A stretch of DNA of 64,000 nt from Amycolatopsis vancoresmycina (GCF_000716785.1 NZ_JNYY01000011.1:186001-250000), one strand, 5' to 3'; shown: positions 1 to 9,057, numbered from the stretch's first letter. Translations and numbers: made by a program. Notes: generated by a model from the sequence alone, not told the origin.

Positions 1-813
1 TACGGCCAGGTCCCCGGCGGCCAGGCCGAGTACCTGCGCGTGCCGCAGGCGCAGTACGGCCCGATCAAGGTCCCGGACGGCCCGCCGGACGAGCGGTTCG
101 TCTACCTCTCCGACGTCGTCCCGACCGCCTGGCAGGCCGTCGAGTACGCGAACGTGCCGGAGGACGGCACGGTCGTGGTCTTCGGGCTCGGCCCGATCGG
201 GCAGATGAGCTGCCGCATCGCGCGCCACCGCGGGGCCGCGCAGGTGATCGGCATCGACCTGGTGCCCGAGCGCCTCGCCCGCGCCCGCGAGCACGGCGCC
301 ACCGCGCTGGACACGCGTGACCACAAGGAAATCGGCGACGCCGTCCGCCAGCTGACCCACGGGCGCGGCGCGGACTCGGTGATCGACGCGGTCGGCATGG
401 AGGCGCACGGCGCCCCGGTCGGCAAGCTGGCGCACACCCTCGTCGGGCTGCTGCCGCAGCCGCTGGGCGAGAAGATCACCGAGAAGGCCGGCATCGACCG
501 GCTGAGCGTGCTCTACGCGGCCATCGACAGCGTCCGCCGCGGCGGCACGATCTCGCTGTCCGGTGTCTACGGCGGGATGGTCGACCCGATACCGATGATG
601 GAGCTGTTCGACAAGCAGGTGCAGCTGCGGATGGGCCAGGCCAACGTGCGGCACTGGCTGGACGACATCATGCCGGTGCTCACCGGCGACGGCGACCCGC
701 TCGGCGTCGAGGGCTTCGCGACCCACAAGCTGCCGCTGGAAGACGCGCCGCGTGCGTACGACATCTTCCAGAAGAAGCTCGACGGCGCCCAGAAGATCCT
801 GCTGCAGCCGTAA
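1..813 (+). CDS. Zinc-dependent alcohol dehydrogenase (MDR family), 5'-truncated
   Basis: The reading frame is open from base 1 and ends at TAA 811-813, so this is the C-terminal 270 residues of a medium-chain dehydrogenase/reductase of roughly 390 residues. The Rossmann segment GLGPIGQM is followed by an acidic residue (GIDLVPERL), which favours NAD(H). The later part resembles the glutathione-dependent formaldehyde dehydrogenase-like branch of zinc alcohol dehydrogenases. The catalytic and structural zinc ligands lie upstream of the window and cannot be checked. It would oxidise an alcohol or aldehyde adduct in the cytoplasm. The hydrolase downstream starts 22 bp after the stop on the same strand, so the two may be co-transcribed. 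The exact substrate is unknown. Confidence 0.85.
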   Translation, partial: YGQVPGGQAEYLRVPQAQYGPIKVPDGPPDERFVYLSDVVPTAWQAVEYANVPEDGTVVVFGLGPIGQMSCRIARHRGAAQVIGIDLVPERLARAREHGATALDTRDHKEIGDAVRQLTHGRGADSVIDAVGMEAHGAPVGKLAHTLVGLLPQPLGEKITEKAGIDRLSVLYAAIDSVRRGGTISLSGVYGGMVDPIPMMELFDKQVQLRMGQANVRHWLDDIMPVLTGDGDPLGVEGFATHKLPLEDAPRAYDIFQKKLDGAQKILLQP

Positions 814-835
814 CCCCCGGGGAGGGAACTGACTC

Positions 836-2860
836 TTGCGAGCCGTCACCTCGCTACCGCACGAAATCACCGAATCCGACCACGTCCGGATCCCGGTGTC
901 CGACGGGATCGTGCTGTCCGCCCGCATCTGGCGGCCGGTCTCGTCGGACGCCGAGCCGGTGCCGGCGATCCTCGAATACATCCCCTACCGCAAGCGGGAC
1001 CTCACCGCGCCCCGCGACTCCATCCACCACCCCTACCTCGCCGGGCACGGGTACGCCTGCGTGCGCGTGGACATCCGCGGCACCGGCGAGTCCGAGGGCG
1101 TCCTCGAAGACGAGTACCTCGAACGCGAGCAGCTCGACGCCGAGGACGTCCTCGAGTGGATCGCCGCGCAGCCGTGGTGTACCGGAGACACCGGGATGAT
1201 GGGGATCTCCTGGGGCGCGTTCGCCGCGCTGCAGGTTGCGGCGCGGAAACCGCCCAGCCTGCGTGCGATCGTGATCTCGTCGTTCACCGACGACCGGTTC
1301 GCCGACGACATGCACTACATGGGCGGCTGCCTGCTGTCGGACAACGTCGCCGAGTCGGGCACGATGTTCTCCTACGCGACGCTGCCGCCGGACCCGGCCG
1401 TCGTCGGCGAGCGGTGGCGCGAGATGTGGCGGGAGCGCCTGGACCACTGCAGCCTGTGGATCGGAAACTGGCTCGGCCACCAGCGCCGCGACGACTACTG
1501 GCGGCACGCTTCGATCTCGGAGAACTACAGCGACGTGCAGGTCCCGGTGCTCGCCTCGAGCGGCTGGGCGGACGGCTACTCCAACGCCGTCACCCGGCTG
1601 CTGGCCCACCTCGACGTCCCGCGGCGCGGGCTGATCGGCCCGTGGTCGCACAAGTACCCGCACCTCGGCGAGCCGGGCCCGGCGATCGGCTACCTGCAGG
1701 AAGTCGTGAAGTGGTGGGACCACTGGCTGCGCGGCGCGGAGAACGGCGCCATGGACGGGCCGATGCTGTGCACGTGGATGCAGGAGAGCGTGCCGCCGTC
1801 GACGTCCTACGAGGACCGGCCCGGCCGGTGGGTCGGCGAGGCGACCTGGCCGTCGCCGCACGTCCGGCCCACGGTCCTGCCGCTCGCCCGGCACCGCCTC
1901 GGCCGGCCGGGGGAGACCTTCGACGACGAGGCGCTGACGCTGTCGTCGCCGTTGTCGGTCGGGCAGTTCGCCGGGAAGTGGGCGTCCTACAGCGCCCCGC
2001 CCGACCTGCCCTACGACCAGCGCGAGGAGGACGGCGGGTCGCTCGTGTTCGACACCGATGTGCTCACCGAGCGCTGTGAGATCCTCGGCGCGCCGAAGGT
2101 GCGGCTGGCGGTCTCGGCCGACCAGCCGGTCGCGATGGTCGCGGTGCGCCTGTCCGACGTCGCACCGGACGGGCGGGCCACGCGCGTCACCTACGGGCTG
2201 CTCAACCTGACCCACCGCGACGGGCACGACGAGCCGGCGCCGATGGAACCCGGCGAGCAGTGCGCGGTGGAGATCGAGATGAACGCCGTCGCCCAGGCTT
2301 TCCCGGCCGGGCACCGGATCCGGCTGTCGGTGTCCACTTCGTACTGGCCGCTCGCCTGGCCGCCGCCGAAACCGGTGCTGCTGAGTGTCCACACCGGACA
2401 GAGCGGGCTGGAGCTGCCGGTGCGCCCGGTCGCCGAGCCGGACGAGCTGCCGTCGCGGCCGTTCGGCGAACCCGAAGGGGCGCCGCCGATCCCGGTCACC
2501 CGGGTGACGCCGGGGGAGCAGCGCTGGACCGTCTCGCGCGACCTTGTCGGCTACGAGTCCGCGCTGGAGATCGTGAAGGACGAGGGCACCCAGCGCTTCG
2601 ACGACCTCGACCTGGAGGTCACCCGGGACGTCCGGGAGCGGTACCGCTGGGTCGCCGACGAGTTCTGCTCGCCGGTCGCGGAAACCGAATGGGTGGTGAC
2701 CTTCGCCCGCGGCGAGTGGCAGGCGCGCAGCGAAACCCGGACGCGGGTGTCCTGCACGGAAACCGAGTTCGTCGTCGACGCGCAGCTCGACGGCTACGAA
2801 GGCGCCCGGCGGATCGTCTCGCGCAACTGGCACGAGCGGATCCCGCGGGACCTGGTCTGA
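836..2860 (+). CDS. CocE/NonD family serine hydrolase (X-Pro dipeptidyl-peptidase S15-like)
   Basis: This 674-residue protein has the CocE/PepX layout: an N-terminal alpha/beta-hydrolase domain and a C-terminal jelly-roll domain starting near residue 350. The nucleophile elbow is GISWGAF (residues about 122-128), and GPWSHKYPHLG carries the likely catalytic histidine. Family members hydrolyse esters or acyl/peptide bonds (cocaine esterase, X-Pro peptidase, glutaryl acylase), so the substrate cannot be assigned from sequence alone. The TTG start is chosen because GGAGGGAA (821-828) lies 7 nt upstream and the protein aligns from its first residues with family architecture. No signal peptide is visible, which suggests a cytoplasmic enzyme. 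The C-terminus extends about 100 residues beyond the jelly roll, as in many actinobacterial members. Confidence 0.85.
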   Translation: MRAVTSLPHEITESDHVRIPVSDGIVLSARIWRPVSSDAEPVPAILEYIPYRKRDLTAPRDSIHHPYLAGHGYACVRVDIRGTGESEGVLEDEYLEREQLDAEDVLEWIAAQPWCTGDTGMMGISWGAFAALQVAARKPPSLRAIVISSFTDDRFADDMHYMGGCLLSDNVAESGTMFSYATLPPDPAVVGERWREMWRERLDHCSLWIGNWLGHQRRDDYWRHASISENYSDVQVPVLASSGWADGYSNAVTRLLAHLDVPRRGLIGPWSHKYPHLGEPGPAIGYLQEVVKWWDHWLRGAENGAMDGPMLCTWMQESVPPSTSYEDRPGRWVGEATWPSPHVRPTVLPLARHRLGRPGETFDDEALTLSSPLSVGQFAGKWASYSAPPDLPYDQREEDGGSLVFDTDVLTERCEILGAPKVRLAVSADQPVAMVAVRLSDVAPDGRATRVTYGLLNLTHRDGHDEPAPMEPGEQCAVEIEMNAVAQAFPAGHRIRLSVSTSYWPLAWPPPKPVLLSVHTGQSGLELPVRPVAEPDELPSRPFGEPEGAPPIPVTRVTPGEQRWTVSRDLVGYESALEIVKDEGTQRFDDLDLEVTRDVRERYRWVADEFCSPVAETEWVVTFARGEWQARSETRTRVSCTETEFVVDAQLDGYEGARRIVSRNWHERIPRDLV

Positions 2861-2885
2861 GTTTCGCTCTGGCCACACGGGGTAA
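2861..2885 (+). promoter_or_regulatory. SigB/SigF-type promoter upstream of the SDR at 2895
   Basis: GTTT (2861-2864), a 15-bp spacer, then GGGTAA (2880-2885). The GTG start lies 9 bp downstream, which implies a leaderless or nearly leaderless mRNA. The pattern matches the known stress-sigma consensus (GTTT/GNNT, N14-16, GGGTAY). It is one of a series in this region. Confidence 0.55.
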
Positions 2886-2894
2886 GCCTTCCGG

Positions 2895-3968
2895 GTGCGG
2901 ATCGTGATCACCGGGGCCACCGGCAACGTCGGAACGGCGTTGCTGGCCGCCCTCGACCCCGTCCACGACGTCGTCGGCCTGGCGCGCCGGCTGCCCGACA
3001 CGACGGCCGAGCCGTACCGCCGGGCCGGCTGGCGCGCCGCCGACATCGGCGTACCCGGCGCGGAGGAGGAGCTCGCCGCGTTGTTCGCCGGTGCGGACGC
3101 CGTCGTGCACCTGGCGTGGGCGATCTCGCCGCTGCGCGGTGACCCGCCGATGTGGCGCACGAACGACCACGGCACCCGGCACGTGCTCGCCGCGGCGGTG
3201 GCCGCCGGGGTGCCGCACGTGGTCGTCGCGTCTTCCGTGGCCGCCTACGGGCCGGCGCCCCGCTGGGCGAAGGTCACCGAGGACTGGCCGTGCGACGGCA
3301 TCGCGGGCAGCGCCTACAGCCGCGGCAAGGCCGCGCTGGAAACCCTGCTCGACCGGTTCGAAGAGCAGCACCCGCAGGTCGCGGTGGCCCGGATCCGGCC
3401 GTGCGCGATCCTGCACCGGCGCGCGGCGGGCCAGTTCTCGCGCTGGCTGCTCGATCCGGCGGTGCCCGCCGGGCTCGTCGGCGGACGGCGGCTGCCGGTT
3501 CCGCTGTGGACGGATCTGCGCGCCCAAGCGGTGCACACCTCCGACGTCGCCGCCGCGATCGACCGCATCCTCGACCGGTCCTTCACCGGCCCGGTCAACC
3601 TGGCCGCGCCGGAGGTGCTCGACGCCGACGCGCTGGCCGCCGTCCTCGGCGGGCCGCGCGTGCCGGTGCCGAAGCCGCTGGCGCAGGTCGCGGCCCGGGC
3701 GGCGTGGCTCGGCGGCGCGCTGCCCGCCCATCCGGGCTGGCTCGAACTCGCCGACCGCGCGGCGCTCGGGGACACGACGCTGGCGGAGACCGCGCTGGGC
3801 TGGCAACCTCGATATGACGCCGCGACCGCGGTCGCCGACCTGGTCGCCGGGCTCCGGTCGGGCGCGGGGGCGGCGAGCGCGCCGCTGGCCCCGCCGCGCC
3901 GCGACGGGGTGCTGGGCCGGCTCCGCTCGCTCACCCGGGTCGGGCCGAGCCACCAGTCGCAAGCCTGA
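2895..3968 (+). CDS. NAD-dependent epimerase/dehydratase (atypical/extended SDR)
   Basis: A 357-residue Rossmann protein. Residues 1-15 carry the TGxxGxxG nucleotide-binding motif (GATGNVG), and the SDR catalytic pair appears as YSRGK near residue 137 with a preceding SSVAAYG serine segment. It is likely an NAD(P)-dependent sugar- or small-molecule-modifying epimerase, dehydratase or reductase in the cytoplasm; the substrate is not predictable. The GTG start sits directly after a stress-type promoter and no Shine-Dalgarno is needed if the transcript is leaderless. The next gene starts 17 bp downstream on the same strand with its own Shine-Dalgarno, so the two probably form an operon. The last 30 residues are low-complexity Ala/Pro/Arg. 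Confidence 0.8.
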   Translation: MRIVITGATGNVGTALLAALDPVHDVVGLARRLPDTTAEPYRRAGWRAADIGVPGAEEELAALFAGADAVVHLAWAISPLRGDPPMWRTNDHGTRHVLAAAVAAGVPHVVVASSVAAYGPAPRWAKVTEDWPCDGIAGSAYSRGKAALETLLDRFEEQHPQVAVARIRPCAILHRRAAGQFSRWLLDPAVPAGLVGGRRLPVPLWTDLRAQAVHTSDVAAAIDRILDRSFTGPVNLAAPEVLDADALAAVLGGPRVPVPKPLAQVAARAAWLGGALPAHPGWLELADRAALGDTTLAETALGWQPRYDAATAVADLVAGLRSGAGAASAPLAPPRRDGVLGRLRSLTRVGPSHQSQA

Positions 3969-3985
3969 CCAACCGGGAGGCCGGA

Positions 3986-5578
3986 GTGAGTACGGAAGCC
4001 GTCGACGCGGTGGTGATCGGCGCCGGCCACAACGGCCTGGTGGCGGCGAACCTGCTGGCCGACGCGGGCTGGTCGGTGCTGGTGCTGGAGGCGACGGACC
4101 ACCCCGGCGGCGCGGTCCGGACCGCCGAGGTCACCGAGCCGGGCTTCCGCAACGACCTGTTCAGCGCCTTCTACCCGATGAGCGCGGTGTCCCCGGCGAT
4201 CCGCGGCCTGCGCCTCGAGGAGTACGGCCTGCGCTGGCGGCACGCGCCCGAGGTGCTCGCGCACGTCCTGCCCGACGACCGGTGCGTGGTCCTGTCCCGC
4301 GACCTCGACCGCACGGCGGCGTCGGTCGAGGCGTTCGGGGACGGCGACGGCGACGCCTGGCGGCGGCTGTTCGAGCAGTGGCGGCACATCCGCGAACCGC
4401 TCATGGAGGCGTTGTTCACGTCGTTCCCGCCGATCCGCCCGGGCCTGAAGCTGCTGCGCCGCACGGGAACCGCCGAGGCGCTGCGGCTGGCGCGCATGCT
4501 GACGCTGCCGGTGCGCCGGTTCGGCGACGAGCTGTTCACCGGCGAGGGCGCGAAGCTGCTGCTGGCCGGGAACTCCGCGCACAGCGACCTGTCCGTCGAC
4601 AACGCCGGCAGCGCGGTGTTCGGCTGGCTGATGGCGATGATCGGCCAGGACGAGGGGTTCCCGGTGCCGGCGGGTGGCGCGGGCGAGCTGACCGCGGCGC
4701 TGGTGCGCCGCCTGGAGGCCCGCGGCGGAAGAGTCCACTGTGGACGTCCGGTGCGGGAGGTGCTGGTGGCCGGCGGCCGGGCACTGGGTGTCCGCGACGC
4801 CGGCGGCGATCCGGTGCGGGCACGCAAGGCGGTCCTGGCCGACGTCCCGGCGCCGACGCTCTACGGCGAGCTGCTCGCGCCGGAGTGGCTGCCGCGGCGG
4901 CTGGCCGAAGACCTGGCGCGGTTCCAGTGGGACAGCGCGACGGTCAAGGTGGACTGGGCGCTGTCGGGGCCGATCCCGTGGACGGCCGAAGCGGCGCGCG
5001 GGGCCGGCACGATCCACCTGGGCACGGACCTGGACGGGCTGTCGGCGTTCGGCGGCGAGCTGGCCCGCGGCCGGACGCCGCGCCGCCCGTTCCTGCTGCT
5101 GGGGCAGATGACCACGACCGACCCCGACCGCTCGCCGCCGGGCACCGAGTCGGCGTGGGCGTACACGCACGTGCCGCGCGGCACGACGGAGAACCGGGCG
5201 GCCCTGGACCGGCGGGTCAAGCGGATCGAGGAGACGGTCGAGGCGAACGCGCCGGGGTTCACCGCCCTGATCAAGGCCCGCTACGCGCAGGGCCCGGCCG
5301 AACTGGCGGAGCACAACCCGGGCCTGGTCGGCGGCGCGGTCAACGGCGGCACGTCGGCGATCCACCAGCAGCTGTTCTTCCGCCCGGTCCCGGGCACGGG
5401 CCGCCCGGACACCCCGGTCGACCGCCTGTACCTGGCGGGCGCCTCGGCCCACCCGGGCGGCGCGGTCCACGGCGGCCCGGGCTCGAACGCGGCCCGCGCG
5501 GCCCTGGCCAGGGCGGGAGCACTGGGCGCCGGCTACGCGGCGGTGATCCGGGCGGCCAACCGGGCGGTCTACGGCTAG
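3986..5578 (+). CDS. Phytoene desaturase-like FAD-dependent oxidoreductase
   Basis: A 530-residue flavoprotein of the NAD(P)/FAD-dependent phytoene desaturase/CrtI-like superfamily. The N-terminus has the dinucleotide-binding fold VVIGAGHNGL with the acidic residue of strand 2 (LEATDHPGG), a segment typical of CrtI-like and amine-oxidase-like proteins. The C-terminal motif GASAHPGGAVHGGPG is the second FAD-binding signature. It is length-typical for uncharacterised actinobacterial members, which are not necessarily carotenoid enzymes; no crt genes are nearby. GTG 3986 is preceded by GGGAGG (3975-3980). Co-transcribed with the upstream SDR, it probably belongs to the same stress-associated unit. 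The substrate is unknown. Confidence 0.8.
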   Translation: MSTEAVDAVVIGAGHNGLVAANLLADAGWSVLVLEATDHPGGAVRTAEVTEPGFRNDLFSAFYPMSAVSPAIRGLRLEEYGLRWRHAPEVLAHVLPDDRCVVLSRDLDRTAASVEAFGDGDGDAWRRLFEQWRHIREPLMEALFTSFPPIRPGLKLLRRTGTAEALRLARMLTLPVRRFGDELFTGEGAKLLLAGNSAHSDLSVDNAGSAVFGWLMAMIGQDEGFPVPAGGAGELTAALVRRLEARGGRVHCGRPVREVLVAGGRALGVRDAGGDPVRARKAVLADVPAPTLYGELLAPEWLPRRLAEDLARFQWDSATVKVDWALSGPIPWTAEAARGAGTIHLGTDLDGLSAFGGELARGRTPRRPFLLLGQMTTTDPDRSPPGTESAWAYTHVPRGTTENRAALDRRVKRIEETVEANAPGFTALIKARYAQGPAELAEHNPGLVGGAVNGGTSAIHQQLFFRPVPGTGRPDTPVDRLYLAGASAHPGGAVHGGPGSNAARAALARAGALGAGYAAVIRAANRAVYG

Positions 5579-5599
5579 CCCGCCGGCCGCCCCGCCGCG

Positions 5600-6067
5600 T
5601 TAGGGCCGGGGGTGGCCGTTCTTCGCGCGGGCGTGCTTACCCGTGGCGAGGTCGGCGAGCCGGGCCAGGGACTCGTTGTTGCGCGGCTTGGCGATGAGCG
5701 CCTGCACGGCCTCGGGGAGCACCTTGCCGGGGCCGCGGATGATGTGCTCGCTCATCCGGACGAGCGTCTGCCCGTCGCCGTGCGGGACCAGGGTGAGCCC
5801 GACCGCCGCGGCGCCCAGTGGCCAGCCGTGGGCCTCCAGCGAGAGCGACAGGCCTGGCTCGACCGCCCGGACCACGGTGACGTCCTGGACGTGCAGCGGC
5901 CACGGGCCGACGCTGTGGTGGATCCGCGAACCCACGTCCGGCCAGTCGCCGTCGACGTCGCGGATGTGCGAGCTGCCGACCACCCACCCCGCGTAGAGCC
6001 AGCCGTCGGCGAGGACGGCGAACACGGCGTCGGGTGGTACGTCGATCACGCGGCTGACCTCGGGCAC
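5600..6067 (-). CDS. SRPBCC family polyketide cyclase/dehydrase-like protein
   Basis: A 155-residue START/SRPBCC-fold protein. The N-terminus (VSRVIDVPPDAVFAVLADG) is the usual first strand and helix of the family, followed by the ligand-cavity strands, and the C-terminal long helix is followed by a Lys/Arg-rich tail. Such proteins bind hydrophobic ligands; no catalytic residues can be assigned. GTG 6067 is chosen because a GGAGG (complement of 6073-6077) lies 5 nt upstream; the longer open frame upstream is shadow sequence. It is divergent from the BrkB-like gene at 6150 and shares with it an inverted GGGTAT pair (6097-6125). It ends 21 bp from the convergent flavoprotein stop. Confidence 0.8.
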   Translation of the reverse strand: MPEVSRVIDVPPDAVFAVLADGWLYAGWVVGSSHIRDVDGDWPDVGSRIHHSVGPWPLHVQDVTVVRAVEPGLSLSLEAHGWPLGAAAVGLTLVPHGDGQTLVRMSEHIIRGPGKVLPEAVQALIAKPRNNESLARLADLATGKHARAKNGHPRP

Positions 6068-6096
6068 GGCTTCCTCCTGCTTCGGGTGACGAACCA

Positions 6097-6125
6097 GGCA
6101 TACCCATTCACGGACGGGGTATGCC
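6097..6125. promoter_or_regulatory. Inverted GGGTAT pair in divergent promoter region
   Basis: GGCATACCC (6097-6105) and GGGTATGCC (6117-6125) form a perfect 9-bp inverted repeat with an 11-bp spacer. Each arm provides a GGGTAT -10 element pointing to one of the two divergent genes. No clear GTTT -35 is seen at the expected distance, so this may be an operator as well as, or instead of, a promoter pair. Confidence 0.4.
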
Positions 6126-6149
6126 CGCTCGTACCGAGCGGAGGTGGCG

Positions 6150-7133
6150 ATGGCAGCCGGACGGCGAGAAGAACCCGAGGGCCCGGGCGAACTGTCGAAG
6201 CGTTCGTGGGGCGCCGTGCTCAAGCGGACGTTCCAGCAGTTCGGCCACGACAACCTGACCGACTGGGCGGCGGCGCTCACCTACTACGGCGTCCTGTCGC
6301 TGTTCCCGGGCATCATCGTGCTGACGGCGAGCCTGGGCCTGCTGGGCCCGGACAAGATCCAGACGGTGATCGACAACATCGACCAGGTCGTCCCCGGCCA
6401 GGGCAAGGACATCCTCGTCGGCGCGATCAAGGAACTGGCCGGCTCGCGCGGCCTGGCCGGCCCGCTGGCGATCCTCGGCCTGCTCGGCGCCCTGTGGTCG
6501 GCGTCGGGCTACGTCGGCGCGTTCATGCGGGCGTCGAACGCGATCTACGGGATGCCGGAAGGCCGGCCGATCTGGAAGGTGGTCCCGCTGCGGGTGGCGC
6601 TGACCGTCGGCATCGTGGTGCTGCTGGCGGCGTGCGCGCTGGGGGTGGTCGCGACGGGCTCGGTCGCCCGCCGGATCGGGGACCTGATCGGACTGGGGTC
6701 GACCGGCATCCTGGTGTGGGAAATCGCGAAGTGGCCGGTGATCGCGGTGCTGGTGAGCGTGGCGTTCGCGTTGCTGTACTGGGTGGGGCCGAACGTCCGG
6801 CAGCCGGGGTTCCGGTGGCTGACGCCGGGCGGGCTGCTGGCGGTCGTGCTGTGGGTGCTGGCGTCGGCGGGGTTCGCGCTGTACGTCGCGAACTTCGGGT
6901 CCTACAACAAGACCTACGGTTCCCTGGCCGGGGTGATCGTGTTCCTTGTATGGTTGTGGATCTCCAATCTCGCGGTCCTGCTGGGGGCCGAACTGGACGC
7001 GGAACTGGCCCGCGGCCGCGCGATCGAGGCGGGCGGCGAGGACGACCAGGAGGAACCGTTCCTGCCGCCGCGGGACACGAAGGCGATGGACGCAGACGAA
7101 GCCGCGGCGGTGGCGGAGTCGGAACGGGAGTGA
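6150..7133 (+). CDS. YihY/BrkB family inner-membrane protein
   Basis: A 327-residue integral membrane protein with about six hydrophobic segments. The conserved family core is visible early (DWAAALTYYGVLSLFPGIIVL) and late (LAGVIVFLVWLWISNLAVLLGAELD, quoted here only as a landmark). The C-terminal tail is acidic and charged. Function in the family is unsettled; members were once annotated as ribonuclease BN and are proposed to be transporters or envelope proteins. ATG 6150 is preferred over the in-frame GTG 6144 because GGAGG (6140-6144) is spaced 5 nt from it. The VOC gene starts 4 bp after the stop, so they are co-transcribed. Confidence 0.85.
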   Translation: MAAGRREEPEGPGELSKRSWGAVLKRTFQQFGHDNLTDWAAALTYYGVLSLFPGIIVLTASLGLLGPDKIQTVIDNIDQVVPGQGKDILVGAIKELAGSRGLAGPLAILGLLGALWSASGYVGAFMRASNAIYGMPEGRPIWKVVPLRVALTVGIVVLLAACALGVVATGSVARRIGDLIGLGSTGILVWEIAKWPVIAVLVSVAFALLYWVGPNVRQPGFRWLTPGGLLAVVLWVLASAGFALYVANFGSYNKTYGSLAGVIVFLVWLWISNLAVLLGAELDAELARGRAIEAGGEDDQEEPFLPPRDTKAMDADEAAAVAESERE

Positions 7134-7137
7134 GCGG

Positions 7138-7533
7138 ATGGCCTGCCGCATCACCGGGCTGGTGCTGGACTGCCACGACCCGGATCGCCTGGCGGAGTTC
7201 TGGTGCGCGGTCCTGGGGTACGAGGTGATCGGCCACGAGCCGGACGGCCTGGAGCTGGGCGTCCCGGGAGCCCGCCTGGGTGACGGCCCGCCCACGCTGG
7301 TGCTGGCCCAGAGCGAGAACCCGAAGCGGGCGAAGCTCCCTCTGCACATCGACGTGAACCCGGCCGGGAGCGACCAGGAGACGGAACTGGCCCGGTTGAC
7401 GGCGCTCGGCGCCCGCCCGGCGGACGTGGGCCAGACGGGGGAGGAGTCGTGGGTGGTGCTGCAGGACCCGGAGGGCAACGAGTTCTGCCTGCTGCGGAAG
7501 GACATCGGCGCGGCGGGAAAGCAGCACGGGTAA
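7138..7533 (+). CDS. VOC superfamily (glyoxalase-like) protein
   Basis: A 131-residue protein with the paired beta-alpha-beta-beta-beta modules of the vicinal-oxygen-chelate fold. The first module begins LVLDCHDPDRLAEFW, and the second ends with the typical DPEGNEFCLLR. It belongs to the Glyoxalase_6-type group common in actinobacteria, whose members include metal-dependent dioxygenases, resistance proteins and uncharacterised binding proteins; no specific reaction can be assigned. ATG 7138 follows the BrkB-like stop by 4 bp and is preceded by GAGTGAGCGG, a weak ribosome site, consistent with coupled translation. The C-terminal tail KDIGAAGKQHG is unstructured. Confidence 0.8.
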   Translation: MACRITGLVLDCHDPDRLAEFWCAVLGYEVIGHEPDGLELGVPGARLGDGPPTLVLAQSENPKRAKLPLHIDVNPAGSDQETELARLTALGARPADVGQTGEESWVVLQDPEGNEFCLLRKDIGAAGKQHG

Positions 7534-7608
7534 CCGCGGGCCGGCTGCCTCCGATCCGGGGCGGTGACCACCCCCGCTGGGGAGCGCCTCAACCGGCCCC
7601 GGAGATCC

Positions 7609-7944
7609 TCAGCGGTCCTCGACCCCGCACCGCCGCCACTCGACCCGATCGCCCGCGCGATCGGCGTGCCAGACCGGTGTCGCCTCGCCCTCCCAGACGG
7701 GCACCAGCCGGTCCGTCGCGACCCGTCCGCGGGCCACCCGGCCGAACAACTCCACCCCGTCCGCGCGCCGCGCCGCCGGGATCCACGCCGGGAACCGCGT
7801 CCGCGGCAGCTTCCGTTCGATCCACTCCCGCGCCGAGCCTTCGCTCCCGTGGTCCGACTCCACGATGCTCGACACGGCCCGGCCGCCGCCGACGGTCAGG
7901 CCGATCGACGCGCGCCAGCGGACGGGAGAGGCTTCGGGTGTCAT
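7609..7944 (-). CDS. Conserved hypothetical protein
   Basis: A 111-residue, Arg/Glu-rich protein with no motif I recognise. It lacks a signal peptide and membrane segments. The start ATG at 7944 is supported by GGAGAGG immediately upstream on the minus strand; the longer frame to 8013 has no ribosome site. It lies 90 bp downstream of topoisomerase IB on the same strand and may be read from the same transcript or from its own promoter. Codon use fits a real gene. Function unknown. Confidence 0.55.
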   Translation of the reverse strand: MTPEASPVRWRASIGLTVGGGRAVSSIVESDHGSEGSAREWIERKLPRTRFPAWIPAARRADGVELFGRVARGRVATDRLVPVWEGEATPVWHADRAGDRVEWRRCGVEDR

Positions 7945-8034
7945 CCTCTCCAGGTTCCCCGACGACCGCGGTCGGCGGCCAGTACACGTTAGGATGGATC
8001 CACGCTCACTCACCGTGCCTCCTCACGCAGAATG

Positions 8035-9048
8035 TCATGACGCGTTGAGCAACCTCGCGCACGCCCGCTCCAGGACCGCCCGCGCTTCGTCGCCGTCCAG
8101 CCGCGCGGCGCGCTTCAGCGCCGGGGCGATCGTGCGCTCCGCGCGGTAGGCCTCCACCAGCCGGGGGTCCACATAGGACGACCGGCAGACCGCCGGGGTG
8201 TTGCCCAGCGCCGTGGAGACCTCCTTCATCACCTTCGCCTCCGCGCGCTTGCGGGCGGTCTCCGACGTCGGCGGGTCCGCCGCGGCGAAGGCGGCCGCCG
8301 CCAGCACGGTCGCGTTCCACGTGCGCATGTCCTTGGCCGTGCAGTCCTCGCCCGCCAGTTCCTTGAAGCGCTCGTTGATGTCGGCCGCGTGCACCTCGTG
8401 CCACGTGCCGCCCTCGCGGTAGACCAGCAGCCGGTCGCTGCCCGACCGGCTGCGCAGCAGCGACTTCAGCACCGAAGCGAGTTCCGCGTCGCAGATCGCC
8501 ACTTCGCGGTCCAGGCCGCCCTTGGCGACGTAGCAGAACCGGCACTCGTCGCCCCGGACCGCGGCGTGCGAGCGCAGCAGCGTCGCGACGCCGTGGGTGC
8601 CGTTCTCCTCCGCGTACTCCTCGCCGCCGGTGCGGAAGATCCCCCGGTCGAGCATGCGCAGCGCGGCGGCGAGCACCCGCTTCCGGGTGAGCCCGGACCC
8701 CGCCAGGTCGGCCGCGACCGACTCGCGCCACTGCGGCAGCCGGCGGGCCATCTGCAGCACGCGGTCGTGCTTCTCCTCGTCGCGGTCGCGGCGCCACTGC
8801 TCGTGGTAGAGGTACTGGCGTCGCCCGGCGTCGTCGGTGCCGACCGCCTGGACGTGCCCGTTCGGGTACGGGCTGATCCACACGTTCCGCCAGGCCGGCG
8901 GGATGACGAGGTCCTTGATCCGCGCGAGGAGCTCGTCGTCGGTCACCGGCGAGCCGTCGGGCATGGCGTAGGAGAACCCGCGGCCGCGGCGGATGCGCTT
9001 GATGCCCGGGCCGCGCAGGTCACTGCGCCGGAGTCTGGTACGTCCCAC
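8035..9048 (-). CDS. DNA topoisomerase IB (poxvirus-like)
   Basis: A 337-residue type IB topoisomerase, the usual length for bacterial forms. It relaxes supercoils through a 3'-phosphotyrosine intermediate. The catalytic region shows LDRGIFR (Arg about 135), the VAKGG lysine turn (about 176), KDMRTWNATV (Arg 242) and the nucleophile in SSYVDPR (Tyr 292). The start is placed at GTG 9048: the frame extends much further upstream, but that extension is antisense to the SDR gene, and a perfect stress-type promoter ends 9 bp before this GTG. The transcript would be leaderless. It is divergent from the SDR at 9140, and both promoters share an AACCATGGTT centre. Confidence 0.9.
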   Translation of the reverse strand: MGRTRLRRSDLRGPGIKRIRRGRGFSYAMPDGSPVTDDELLARIKDLVIPPAWRNVWISPYPNGHVQAVGTDDAGRRQYLYHEQWRRDRDEEKHDRVLQMARRLPQWRESVAADLAGSGLTRKRVLAAALRMLDRGIFRTGGEEYAEENGTHGVATLLRSHAAVRGDECRFCYVAKGGLDREVAICDAELASVLKSLLRSRSGSDRLLVYREGGTWHEVHAADINERFKELAGEDCTAKDMRTWNATVLAAAAFAAADPPTSETARKRAEAKVMKEVSTALGNTPAVCRSSYVDPRLVEAYRAERTIAPALKRAARLDGDEARAVLERACARLLNAS

Positions 9049-9057
9049 CGCCGCGAA

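Noticed and set aside
854..3175. 773-codon open frame on the minus strand
   Set aside because: Antisense to the CocE-type hydrolase and the SDR; the product is Arg/Pro/Val-rich low complexity, typical of GC-driven shadow frames.
3091..5697. 868-codon open frame on the plus strand
   Set aside because: Out-of-frame shadow over the SDR and flavoprotein genes with Arg/Gly/Pro-rich composition; no domain seen.
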